Of a stretch of DNA of 64,000 bases, positions 1 to 8,270 are shown piece after piece (positions within the stretch are counted from its first letter, which is position 1; each line of letters starts with the position of its first letter). Both the position numbers and the translations under genes were made by a program. Below the pieces are notes generated by a model, which saw nothing but the letters and a program-made list of their open reading frames with translations, did not search any database and had not been told where the DNA came from. Source of the DNA: Mariniblastus sp. (GTDB taxonomy: Bacteria; Planctomycetota; Planctomycetia; Pirellulales; Pirellulaceae); NCBI GenBank assembly GCA_022447555.1, contig JAKVBF010000013.1, positions 62,001 to 126,000 of the forward strand. The letters run 5' to 3'.

Positions 1-75
1 TAATGGACCGATCTCCAACGTGGCAGCTCGAACGGAGGTGCCATGTTGGCCTCGGACAGCAATGGGCTAGAATCG

Positions 76-110
76 AAGCCTGGGTATTATTCTCTGCCTA
101 GGCTTTTTTA
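76..110 (+). terminator. Rho-independent terminator of an upstream gene
   Basis: AGCCT-GGG (77-84) can pair with CC-T-AGGCT (97-104) around a loop of about 12 bases, with one mismatch. It is followed directly by a run of six T. It lies upstream of the first gene on the plus strand, so it most likely ends transcription of a gene outside the window. The 1-75 stretch holds no recognisable gene. Confidence 0.6.
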
Positions 111-125
111 GTGGGAAACCTGTAG

Positions 126-839
126 ATGAACTCAGCTCCTTCAGATTTTATTGGCGTCTACGATGATGCTTTGTCAGGTCAATTTTGTCGAGAAATCATT
201 GACACTTTTGAGTCCTTCCCGCAAATTCAATCCGCCGGCAAAATTGGGTCGGGGATCGACGCCAGTAAGAAAGATAGTTTGGATAGCTGCATTTCGGAAT
301 ACAAGGAATGGACCCCAATCAATCAGCGACTGCTCGATGTCACGCTACAGAAATTAGTAGAGTACACTCTCGAGTACCATTTTCTCGTCTGCGGATCACT
401 TGCCCCAACCGTGAGACTCGAAGGTGGGGAAATCATTGACGTCTCCCCGGATAATATTGCAAGAATACCGGCCGATCAGTTAAAGAATATTCTTCTAAGC
501 TTATACCGGCCTGGCTATTTGAATCTACAAAAATACGCACAAGGCAAGGGAGGTTACCATCACTGGCATTCCGAATGCTATCCTCGAGAACCTAATTGCG
601 AAACGTTGCATCGCGTGCTCTTATTCATGTTTTTCCTAAACGACGTAGAGGAGGGAGGGCAGACTGACTTTTATTATCAACAGCGTAGCATTCCTCCCAA
701 AGCTGGTCGGATGGTGATCGCGCCTGCCGGTTTCACACACACGCATAAAGGAAACGTCCCCGAATCAAGCGATAAGTACATCGTCACATCGTGGATTCTT
801 TTTCAACGATCTGAGCAATTATTTGGAAAATCAAATTGA
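126..839 (+). CDS. 2OG-Fe(II) oxygenase, prolyl 4-hydroxylase-like
   Basis: The C-terminal half (about residues 125-225) reads as a P4Hc-type jelly-roll dioxygenase that would use Fe(II), 2-oxoglutarate and O2 to hydroxylate a protein or small substrate. The iron ligands appear to be H148 and E150 in HWHSE and H207 in THTHKGN. K217, ten residues after the distal histidine, fits the 2-oxoglutarate salt-bridge position. The first ligand pair is H-x-E rather than the commoner H-x-D. GGQTDFYY is the usual strand before the distal histidine. There is no signal peptide, so a cytoplasmic location is likely. The substrate cannot be told from the sequence. It converges with the cyanophycinase gene. 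Confidence 0.85.
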   Translation: MNSAPSDFIGVYDDALSGQFCREIIDTFESFPQIQSAGKIGSGIDASKKDSLDSCISEYKEWTPINQRLLDVTLQKLVEYTLEYHFLVCGSLAPTVRLEGGEIIDVSPDNIARIPADQLKNILLSLYRPGYLNLQKYAQGKGGYHHWHSECYPREPNCETLHRVLLFMFFLNDVEEGGQTDFYYQQRSIPPKAGRMVIAPAGFTHTHKGNVPESSDKYIVTSWILFQRSEQLFGKSN

Positions 840-879
840 ATGGCTTTGAAATCACCCGCGACAGGTCCTTCGGGGGTAT

Positions 880-1665
880 TCAGTGGTCAACGGTTTTTGG
901 AGCCCATTCACTCAGCCTTGCCTGATCGCCCGATCTAAGCACCTCTATTCGGACGGGCAACCCATCGGTTTGCGGTATTAAAATGGTCACATAGGAATCA
1001 CCCACCACCCGCAGCTTGTCGCCCATACGAATCAAAGCCGTTCCCTCATCAATGCCAACCCCAACAGAGGTCGTGTGCTGATGCAACACACCCAATAGAC
1101 GATTAACTCGATTGCGTCTCAAAAAATGCTGATCCACCACAGCATAAGGCAGGAAGCCAAAACCCTTTTCGGTTTTCGCTTCGGGATTCCCACCCGTGAT
1201 CATGACCTGAGACATGATTGCAGCGCCCGCCGATGAACCACCGATCACACCACCCCGTTTGAGTAAAGCGTTAAGCTCTGCCTCGACCCGTGTTCCTAGA
1301 TAGGCCTCCGTAATGCGGGATTGAGAACCGCCACCGAACCAGACACCGGTTGCCGATCGCAGCGGAGCCACAAAGGCATCAGTATCTGCCTCAACTCGAG
1401 ACCGTGTGTGCAACGATGACACACTTCCGACGCCGCGAGACTTCCATAATTCTTCAACTCGAATTGGATCATTACGATCAGCTGATTGACTGGCCGTGGG
1501 AATGATCACCACTCTGGATTTCACTCCTCCTGCAAGCTCGATGAACGTATCAGTAACCTCAGCTGGCAAACTCCCGCCACCAGCAATCACTAGAGCCGAC
1601 TGGCCCCATAAATCCGGTGAGGGAATGAGGAGTGCCAAGCCAAAAACGAACATTAGATATTTCAT
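880..1665 (-). CDS. Cyanophycinase-like serine peptidase (S51 family), exported
   Basis: Peptidase S51/cyanophycinase fold. The nucleophile elbow GGSSAGAA places the catalytic serine at about S145. Glycine-rich stretches GGGSLP (about 30) and GGGSQSR (about 112) and the GVGIDEGTAL segment are typical of the family, which cleaves cyanophycin (Asp-Arg polymer) to dipeptides or acts as an isoaspartyl/alpha-aspartyl dipeptidase. A hydrophobic N-terminus of about 20 residues (MKYLMFVFGLALLIP) looks like a signal peptide, so it probably acts outside the cytoplasm on polymer from other cells. No cyanophycin synthetase is in the window. At 261 residues it is close to the normal length. Confidence 0.88.
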   Translation of the reverse strand: MKYLMFVFGLALLIPSPDLWGQSALVIAGGGSLPAEVTDTFIELAGGVKSRVVIIPTASQSADRNDPIRVEELWKSRGVGSVSSLHTRSRVEADTDAFVAPLRSATGVWFGGGSQSRITEAYLGTRVEAELNALLKRGGVIGGSSAGAAIMSQVMITGGNPEAKTEKGFGFLPYAVVDQHFLRRNRVNRLLGVLHQHTTSVGVGIDEGTALIRMGDKLRVVGDSYVTILIPQTDGLPVRIEVLRSGDQARLSEWAPKTVDH

Positions 1666-1996
1666 CGATTCTTCTTTACTACCATTGTCCAGCCCAGCTA
1701 TCCCGTTAACTGCCAGCTAAACATTGAATGTAGGCAGCTCGACCTTATCCTGCCGAACACGACGGAGTGAGTCTAGTTTTCTACCAAAACAGCAAAAAAA
1801 AGGGAACCGACAGAGCTAAAACACCGTCTGACACTACCGAAGAGGATAACCCTTTGTGCTCCTGTAAACCAACGCTGTTGTCGGCCAATCCAATCAGACG
1901 TAAAAATAGACCGTTCGGCGCAACATTGGATCGACATTTTCATCTTAACACTCAGTTTGCATCATGCATCACTCCAAACCAAACCATTAAACTGCC
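1666..1996. other. Divergent intergenic region, no gene seen
   Basis: These 331 bases separate the minus-strand cyanophycinase from the plus-strand inhibitor gene and must carry both promoters. A 77-codon plus-strand ORF (1767-2000) fills much of it but has no plausible domain or hydrophobic pattern, and I do not regard it as a gene. No convincing hairpin or operator was seen. Confidence 0.4.
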
Positions 1997-3025
1997 ATGA
2001 CAAAATCAACTGCACTCCAACTACTGCTCACCACTCTTTTGTGTGTTCTTTCAACAGAGGGGGCGTTTGCCAACGACCTAGATAAAGTTTTGACCAGCCA
2101 AAAGACATGGGAAAAATTGAAAGCCGTACATCATGGTAATTATCAATACGTTGTAAAATGGCAAGGCTTTGCGCCGATTGGTCACGAGACAACGATTTAT
2201 GTTCGCGATAATCAGGTCATCGGCCGTAAATATAGAACCTTCGCAAATGGCCAAAGACTAGCGGACGAAACGGTTCCCGAAGCATGGGAAGAGTCAGCCG
2301 ACGATCTGGGGTCTCACAAACACGGGGCTCCTCCTAGAACCCTTGATGCCATCTACCAAGAGGCAATAAAAGTTGCACGTCGAAAATTGGAAGGCCACGA
2401 AAAAAGGTATGTCACTTTCAACAAACAAGGCCTGATTTTGAAATGCAACATTGATGACGAGCGAATTGCGGATGAGGATCACAAAGGGATTGATCTGGCA
2501 AGCATCACTCTCGATCACATGACTCCGCTAAGACTAAGTACCGAAAACAACGGACAAACATTTCAAGTTCCCGTCGGCAGCGCTATCACTGTGCAGCTTG
2601 CTAGCAATCGCACCACTGGATTCAGCTGGAATAACGCAACGCAATCGACCAATCTGAAACTTGTCGGCGAAATCCAATACGAAGCCAAACGTACCCTCCC
2701 CGGCAGCGGAGGTTCGGCAACAGTAAATTTCCTTGCCTCTCAGTTGGGCAAGGGAACTTTAACTTTAGAATACAAACGGGTCTTTGAAGACAAACCCGCC
2801 GCCAAGACCTTTCAAGTCACCATAGAGGTTCGGAAAAAGAGTCCTGTTACTCAACCAGAGAAGATCTACCAAGCTCCGAATGGCAAAAAATTCCCAACGC
2901 ACTGGGGAGCTCCACCCAAAATACAAACCCGCGACTTGCGGCCGCTGCCCGGCGGTTACGGCAAAGGAAGCGGAACCCTTGCCAAATGGATTCAAACAAA
3001 TCTTGATCGCGATTCAAAGCACTAA
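1997..3025 (+). CDS. Secreted protein with chagasin-like (I42) protease inhibitor domain
   Basis: Residues 1-25 form a clear signal peptide ending near AFA-ND. Residues about 35-165 resemble the DUF6174-type secreted domain (W...YxYVVKWQGF, then YQEAIKVARRK), though I hold that loosely. Residues about 175-280 look like a chagasin/I42 cysteine-peptidase inhibitor: NRTTGFSW matches the NPTTGY-W loop, GSGGSATVNF the second loop, and LEYKRVFED occupies the place of the RPWE loop. The last 45 residues form a separate motif-like tail, HWGAPPKIQTRDL followed by LPGGYGKGSGTLAKWI. The product probably inhibits a papain-like peptidase in the periplasm or outside the cell. ATG at 1997 is the natural start because the signal peptide begins there. 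Confidence 0.75.
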   Translation: MTKSTALQLLLTTLLCVLSTEGAFANDLDKVLTSQKTWEKLKAVHHGNYQYVVKWQGFAPIGHETTIYVRDNQVIGRKYRTFANGQRLADETVPEAWEESADDLGSHKHGAPPRTLDAIYQEAIKVARRKLEGHEKRYVTFNKQGLILKCNIDDERIADEDHKGIDLASITLDHMTPLRLSTENNGQTFQVPVGSAITVQLASNRTTGFSWNNATQSTNLKLVGEIQYEAKRTLPGSGGSATVNFLASQLGKGTLTLEYKRVFEDKPAAKTFQVTIEVRKKSPVTQPEKIYQAPNGKKFPTHWGAPPKIQTRDLRPLPGGYGKGSGTLAKWIQTNLDRDSKH

Positions 3026-3408
3026 CATCAAGACCGGTGAGTTCTTCACCTTCAAATAAAACCGGAATGAAAGTGAACAATATACAAGTCCATTTTCTGG
3101 CACCGTCGACGACATCAATCGTCTACTACAAGCAGAAAAGACACTTTTTCTCGGTCACCTCATGCAGCCCGCCGAATCGGGTTATAACAACATCGCACAA
3201 CTGACGACCTCACCGGAGACTCGGTCGTAGAGACTAAATCAAATTCATATTTCCCCGGATCACCCAGACTTGCCCCTATTCAAGTTCCATCTGGATCAAA
3301 CTTCATTGCGTTCGCATCACCTCGCAATGAAGTGTTGGTTGACAACCTAAGGATTGAGCACGAATATGTAGGCGATTCCATTCAACACCCTTCCAAAAAC
3401 AGCTGTTA
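3026..3408 (+). pseudogene. Intergenic stretch with a possible decayed, frameshifted coding remnant
   Basis: About 380 bases without an intact gene. Two adjacent plus-strand open stretches read like protein. The first runs from about 3093 to a TAG at 3228 (GTVDDINRLLQAEKTLF...). The second begins in another frame at about 3216 and runs to a TAG at 3407 (GDSVVETKSNSYFPGS... LRIEHEYVGDS). Joined by one frameshift they would give about 100 residues. I do not recognise the family, and there is no convincing start codon. It may be gene debris or chance open frame. Confidence 0.25.
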
Positions 3409-3411
3409 GTG

Positions 3412-4848
3412 ATGCCTCCACAAACCGAACCAGGCGATCAAAGTCAAGATGTAGCCATCACGCCAGGACGTCGAATTGCGATACTCATCGCCGCGGGAAT
3501 GTCTCAGTTCCTAGTCACCGTCGATTACTCAGCGGTGGCGATCGCCTTACCTCGCATGGCCAACGATTTACACGCGCGTACCATTGACCTGCAATGGGTA
3601 ATAACAGGCTACATCCTGTCATTCTCAGTCATGCTAGGAATCGCAGGTCCGCTAGGAGATCGATATGGTCGCAAAAAAATATTACTGATTGGCATCGCCT
3701 TATTTGGTCTGATTTCCACTTGGCTTGGCATGGCCGATACGGCGACCAACGTGATCATTGCTCGAATCGCATTGGGTATCGGGGGTGGCCTACTTTTACC
3801 GTTGGCCGCTTCGGTACTAGCCGACTGCACCCCCTCTAACCAACTCACCAAATACATGGCATTGTTGACAGCCATCAATGCATGCGGGGCGGCAGCCGGT
3901 CCGGTACTGGGTGGCCTACTCACCGATGCATTAAGCTGGCGATGGATTTTTTATGCGAACATCCCTTTTGCCGCTCTGGCCTTCACGATGGTCTTGCTTT
4001 TAGCTCGTGAATCACGAAACCCAAACGCCGAAGGAAAGCTCGATTTTCTCGGCATCGTCCTACTTGCCAGCTCTCTGGGATGCCTGTCACTTGGCGTCGA
4101 CCGCATCCCTTCCTGGCAGCCCGCAGGTTGGATTGGTATGAGTGTCTTAGGAATCGTTTTGATGATCGGATTCGTTATCAGGGAAATCAAGTGCAGTAAT
4201 CCAATCGTTGATGTTCGACTATTGGGAAACCGGAACTTTACAGGCTTTACTCTGGCCGGAATGTTTTCCAACTCGTGCTGGTGCCTGTTAGTGTTTACCA
4301 CCACGTTACTGCTACAAAAAGTCTACCATTTAAGCGCTTTCCAAGCGGGTCTTTTCTTTTTGTACCTCAGTGGAAGCGTCGTCGTTGCTAGTGCTGCAGC
4401 CGCAAAAATATCAAGTAAAACCGGGGTCAAACCACTTGTCCTGATGGCTTTAATCTTCCAAGGTGCGGCTCTGTCACTGCTTTGGTGGCATGATGACTTG
4501 ACCGTCGTGGCGATCTGCCTTGCTGGGGGTGGTGTCGGCTGCGCATGGGGTTGGTCCATGCCCCAAGCTGGTGCCATTCTCACACTGCCCCGCGAACGAG
4601 TCGGCCTAGCGAGTGGTTCGATCATGACGGTCATGATTATGGGTGCCAACCTCGTCGTCGTCATTTGCGCCACCATCATTGATGGCACATCGGGGGCCTC
4701 CGGTCAAAATTACGCACGAGGAATCCAGATCAGCTACCTGATGGGAATGGGACTGGCAGTGGCGGGTATTCTCGCCGCCGTTTTCATTTTGCCGTCCCGT
4801 TCCAAACTTAAATCAAACGCGGACGAATCCGCCGGAGTAACGGCTTAA
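3412..4848 (+). CDS. MFS transporter, DHA2 (EmrB/QacA) drug-efflux type
   Basis: A very hydrophobic protein of about 478 residues with some 14 membrane segments, the DHA2 arrangement. The motif GPLGDRYGRKK after the second segment is MFS motif A. GGGLLLPLAASVLADCTP and the GPVLGGLLTDALSWRWIFYANIPF stretch match the antiporter signature around segment 5 of EmrB/QacA proteins. It would export drugs or other amphiphiles across the inner membrane in exchange for protons. The ORF track starts at GTG 3409; ATG 3412 directly follows and is preferred. No clear ribosome binding site is visible. No EmrA-like adaptor or TetR regulator lies beside it, so its substrate is open. Confidence 0.85.
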   Translation: MPPQTEPGDQSQDVAITPGRRIAILIAAGMSQFLVTVDYSAVAIALPRMANDLHARTIDLQWVITGYILSFSVMLGIAGPLGDRYGRKKILLIGIALFGLISTWLGMADTATNVIIARIALGIGGGLLLPLAASVLADCTPSNQLTKYMALLTAINACGAAAGPVLGGLLTDALSWRWIFYANIPFAALAFTMVLLLARESRNPNAEGKLDFLGIVLLASSLGCLSLGVDRIPSWQPAGWIGMSVLGIVLMIGFVIREIKCSNPIVDVRLLGNRNFTGFTLAGMFSNSCWCLLVFTTTLLLQKVYHLSAFQAGLFFLYLSGSVVVASAAAAKISSKTGVKPLVLMALIFQGAALSLLWWHDDLTVVAICLAGGGVGCAWGWSMPQAGAILTLPRERVGLASGSIMTVMIMGANLVVVICATIIDGTSGASGQNYARGIQISYLMGMGLAVAGILAAVFILPSRSKLKSNADESAGVTA

Positions 4849-5122
4849 GCCTAGGTCTTTTTGATGCAGATGACCACTCGCTGAGGTTTCCTTTAGTCAT
4901 CGGAATCAGTTGCTTGACAGTCATCCCGATCACAGCCAATATGTAGGCGTTTGACAGCCAATACCGGTAAACCATGCGAGCAAGGTGTCGGATACGCATT
5001 TTGATAGTCGTCAAAACAGACGACGCCTATTCGGCCGTCGGAACACATTTTGCCGCGTCTCTTTGAAAGACAGAATTGCGCCCAATGTGATCACCAAAAT
5101 GAAAGGCAAACAGGGTTAGCTC

Positions 5123-6547
5123 TTGAATTTGGAATCCGGAAAAGATCGGCAATCGCTGGGTCCGATGCTCTTGGTAGCGATGAATGCTTCGGTCATCATC
5201 GGCCTCGAAGGATTACCTGACATGGCCCTCTATGGCGTCCCGCTGATCTTTTTGTTTCTTGTTGGCGCCATTACATTCCTGATCCCAGTCGGTTTGGTCT
5301 CCAGTGAGCTGGCTGTTGGCTGGCCGGGGGGAGGCGGAGTCTATGGCTGGGTTGATTCCGCTTTTGGTCGTCGGCCAGCCGTTCTTGCCGTTTGGTGTCA
5401 ATGGGTTCAAATTCTGGTTTGGTACCCTACAGGTTTGTCGTTTGGTGCCGCTACGTTTGCGTATATCTTTGAGCCCAAGCTCGCGGAAAACCCCACGTTC
5501 ATCATGATCGTTGTCGTCGTGATTTTCTGGACCGTCACGTTGATGAATTTCCGTGGCCTTAAAACCAGCGGTGTGGTCGCAACCATCGGTTTGGTGCTGG
5601 GTACCATATTGCCAACGTTAATGATCATCTTGTTCGCTGCCATCTGGCTCATCAACGATCACCCCATCGCTATCCCCCAAGAAAATCGGGGCTTCCTTCC
5701 TAAACTAGAGGGTATTCGTGGACTAGCGATTGCAGCTGGTATGATCACGTTTTATTCTGGACTCGAGGTCAATGCAGTCCATGGTTCGAGAATCAACAAA
5801 CCACGTAGCAGCATTCCATTTGCGATGATTCTTTCCGCAGTGATTGTTTTGGGTGTTTACATATTTGGCTCGTTGGGAATCGCTTTGATCCTGCCTCCTG
5901 AGCAAATTCGCGCCGACTTGAATGTTGGTCCGATGGAGATGTTTCGGGTATTTTTGGAGACCCACAATCTGGGGGCCATTTCGCCAATTCTTGCCGCTTG
6001 TGTTTGCATTGGTGTCTTGGGACACATTTCAACTTGGGTCATCGGGCCAACCGAAGCGGTTCGCCGAGCCGCAAAGCGCAGGGATCTACCCGCCATTTTC
6101 GGAAAAACGAATCGCCAGGGTGTTCCGACTCCATTGCTGTTGATTCAAGGAGTTATTGTCACCATGATGACCCTGCCATTCCTGTTCTTAAAAGACGTCT
6201 CAACCGCCTTTTTGATTCTCACGGCCCTGTCAGGAACGGTTTATCTCGTGATGTATATTATGATGTTCGCCGCAGCAATCAAATTGAGATATTCCAAACC
6301 TCATATCCAACGACACTTTGAGGTACCCGGAGGGAAACTCGGTATCTGGGTGACCAGCGGGGCAGGAATCCTGATTAGTTTAGTCGCTCTACTACTTTCA
6401 TTCATACCCCCGGAAGCAGACCAGGTGGATGTTGGAGATCCTTATCTTTATGTTGGATTAGAAACCGGCATCTTTATTTTGATTTTGCTGATCGGCCTTT
6501 TTATTCCAATGCATCCCAAGCGGCTCCCGGATGAGCTGCACCTCTAA
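5123..6547 (+). CDS. APC-superfamily amino acid permease
   Basis: About 474 residues with 12 predicted membrane segments. The first segment pattern (LGPMLLVAMNASVIIGLEGLP) and the SSELAVGWPGGGGVYGWVDSAFG stretch in segments 2-3 fit the amino acid/polyamine/organocation family, closest in feel to GadC/YjeM-like glutamate or GABA exchangers. It would carry amino acids across the inner membrane. The chosen start is TTG 5123, preceded by AGGG about 8 bases upstream. An in-frame ATG at 5165 would cut into the first membrane segment. It is followed after 98 bp (to the preferred start) by another transporter on the same strand. Confidence 0.8.
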   Translation: MNLESGKDRQSLGPMLLVAMNASVIIGLEGLPDMALYGVPLIFLFLVGAITFLIPVGLVSSELAVGWPGGGGVYGWVDSAFGRRPAVLAVWCQWVQILVWYPTGLSFGAATFAYIFEPKLAENPTFIMIVVVVIFWTVTLMNFRGLKTSGVVATIGLVLGTILPTLMIILFAAIWLINDHPIAIPQENRGFLPKLEGIRGLAIAAGMITFYSGLEVNAVHGSRINKPRSSIPFAMILSAVIVLGVYIFGSLGIALILPPEQIRADLNVGPMEMFRVFLETHNLGAISPILAACVCIGVLGHISTWVIGPTEAVRRAAKRRDLPAIFGKTNRQGVPTPLLLIQGVIVTMMTLPFLFLKDVSTAFLILTALSGTVYLVMYIMMFAAAIKLRYSKPHIQRHFEVPGGKLGIWVTSGAGILISLVALLLSFIPPEADQVDVGDPYLYVGLETGIFILILLIGLFIPMHPKRLPDELHL

Positions 6548-6645
6548 AAAAATTTCTCGGACGCCTAAAATGCCTCCACCTGAACGTCAACTTTGTCTAA
6601 CCTACTTGCCGGTAATCCGTGATCATGCAGCAAGGAAATTCAACC

Positions 6646-7983
6646 ATGAATAGGATCTGCCCACCCGAAAAAGCAAAACGTTTTTATTGGTTGACAGTCC
6701 TGCCGTTTCAATCCATCTGCCTGACAGTATTCGCCGGTCCTCTATATGGCTTTAACGCCCTCATCCAACCGATTAATGAGGTTTTTTCACCCTCCGATAT
6801 CAACACCGGCTGGGCTGGCGCTATCGCAGGGGGGACTATTTTCTTGTCGGTCGGAATGGGTGGCATAATTCACCAATACTTTCTTAAATGGGTCGGGAGC
6901 CGGGCCCGACTGTTCGTCATCATGAACGTGGCGATAATTATCAGCTTTGGCGTGGGCGCTCTTGCCTGTCATCTAAAACTTTACTGGCTCCTGTTACTCG
7001 GATTTGCTATTCCGACTGGTCTCTGTTTCGTGAATCTGTTTTTTATCGGCATCGTATTCCTCGTCAATTGGGGGCACGAGGCGGGCCGGGTAGGGCTTTC
7101 TACAGGTATCGCTGGCATGCTGTTTGGCATCTGGGGCGCCGTCTACAGCGTTATCGGCCCCTACATCGTTGCCAACGCTGGTTTAATCTGGTTCCTACTT
7201 CTCTCGGGGATAGCCGTATCATTGATCGAACTGTTGGCGCTAACCTTCATGCTCGATCCTGTAGGGGCTGGAACCTCTGCGGAGCCAAACCAAACTAAAG
7301 CAGAAACCCCGACCTTAACATTCAAAGATATCGCACAAGTCCCTTCGTTTTGGGTTTTCTTTTTCTTCTTCATTCTATTCCTAACGCCCGGATTTGGATT
7401 CAAGCTAATCGTGGCCGCCCTGAGCGATCGAATTTTTCACGCGACTCAATGGGTGGCTTCCATCATGGCCGCTAGTTTCCTGATTTGTTATGGAACTTCT
7501 CGGTTAGGGTTCGGTATTCTTTCGGATAAGTTACCGATCAAGCCAATGTATTTCGGTTTTTCGATCGTCCAAGTCTTTGCCTTGCTGGTCGCTGCCATCT
7601 CGCTACCCTACCTCAAAGGGGTTGTTTTTTTCACGGTGCTTATGTGTCTCACTGGAACCATGTTTGCGGCCGGAAAATGTTTGTGGGCTGTAACCATGGT
7701 GCGAATGTTTGGCCCGAAAAATTTCCATGCGCCGATGATGATGTCGCAACTATCTGTCGGCGTCGCAGGGTTTCTAGGCCCGCTCACACTGACCTGGGCG
7801 CTCCGCGCCCAAGATGTGAAGCTCAGTGTCACCGGGTGGCTATATGCCGCCGCAGTGGCTCTGGCTATCGCAACGGTTCTTTTCCATATGCTACGTCGCT
7901 TTGATTATCAAAAATTCGCTAAGCATCAGTCCCAAGGTCTGGAATTAAGCTTGCGAGCCAAGAGTGAGTTCGACCGATTTTAG
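6646..7983 (+). CDS. MFS transporter, oxalate/formate antiporter-like (OFA)
   Basis: About 445 residues and 12 membrane segments. N-terminal FAGPLYGFNALIQPI and the late SQLSVGVAGFLGP segment suggest the OFA branch of the major facilitator superfamily, whose known members move monocarboxylates or dicarboxylates. The substrate here is unknown. The ORF track begins at GTG 6619, but ATG 6646 is preceded by AAGGA at good spacing and begins just before the charged N-terminus and first membrane segment, so I use it. It follows the APC permease on the same strand and may be cotranscribed with it. Confidence 0.75.
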   Translation: MNRICPPEKAKRFYWLTVLPFQSICLTVFAGPLYGFNALIQPINEVFSPSDINTGWAGAIAGGTIFLSVGMGGIIHQYFLKWVGSRARLFVIMNVAIIISFGVGALACHLKLYWLLLLGFAIPTGLCFVNLFFIGIVFLVNWGHEAGRVGLSTGIAGMLFGIWGAVYSVIGPYIVANAGLIWFLLLSGIAVSLIELLALTFMLDPVGAGTSAEPNQTKAETPTLTFKDIAQVPSFWVFFFFFILFLTPGFGFKLIVAALSDRIFHATQWVASIMAASFLICYGTSRLGFGILSDKLPIKPMYFGFSIVQVFALLVAAISLPYLKGVVFFTVLMCLTGTMFAAGKCLWAVTMVRMFGPKNFHAPMMMSQLSVGVAGFLGPLTLTWALRAQDVKLSVTGWLYAAAVALAIATVLFHMLRRFDYQKFAKHQSQGLELSLRAKSEFDRF

Positions 7984-8270
7984 CCCTTATGAAGAAAACG
8001 GTGTCTGCCATCGAATTCATTGACACCTACTTACAAACTGCCACAATTGATGGCATGAAGCCCGAAAAAATATGAGTCAGCGTTGCTGCGACCGGCACTT
8101 GAGGTTGATTTTACCCGTTGAATAAAAGCAGTTTCAATCATCAGAAATCAGAAATGATTTCGGCAGACCTAAGGAAGTCGTCCACGTCGAAACTTTAATT
8201 ACCCCGGCTGAATTCCCCCCAAAAGATCACCACACCTTAACCCTACCAACCCTTTAACCCCACCCTACCA
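7984..8270. other. Intergenic stretch with C-rich leader
   Basis: 287 bases between the OFA-type transporter and the EF-hand esterase. A 28-codon ORF at 7989-8075 has no support beyond being open. The last 50 bases before the esterase start are strikingly C- and A-rich and G-poor (repeated CCAACCC/TAACCC-like runs), with no purine-rich ribosome binding site. No terminator with a T-run was found. Confidence 0.3.

Noticed and set aside
1767-2000. 77-codon plus-strand ORF overlapping the inhibitor start by 4 bp
   Set aside because: No protein-like pattern, no ribosome site and no family resemblance; the overlap looks accidental.
4808-5014. 68-codon minus-strand ORF after the DHA2 transporter
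   Set aside because: Overlaps the transporter end in antisense and has no recognisable features.
7989-8075. 28-codon ORF after the OFA transporter
   Set aside because: Too short, with no family resemblance or ribosome site.
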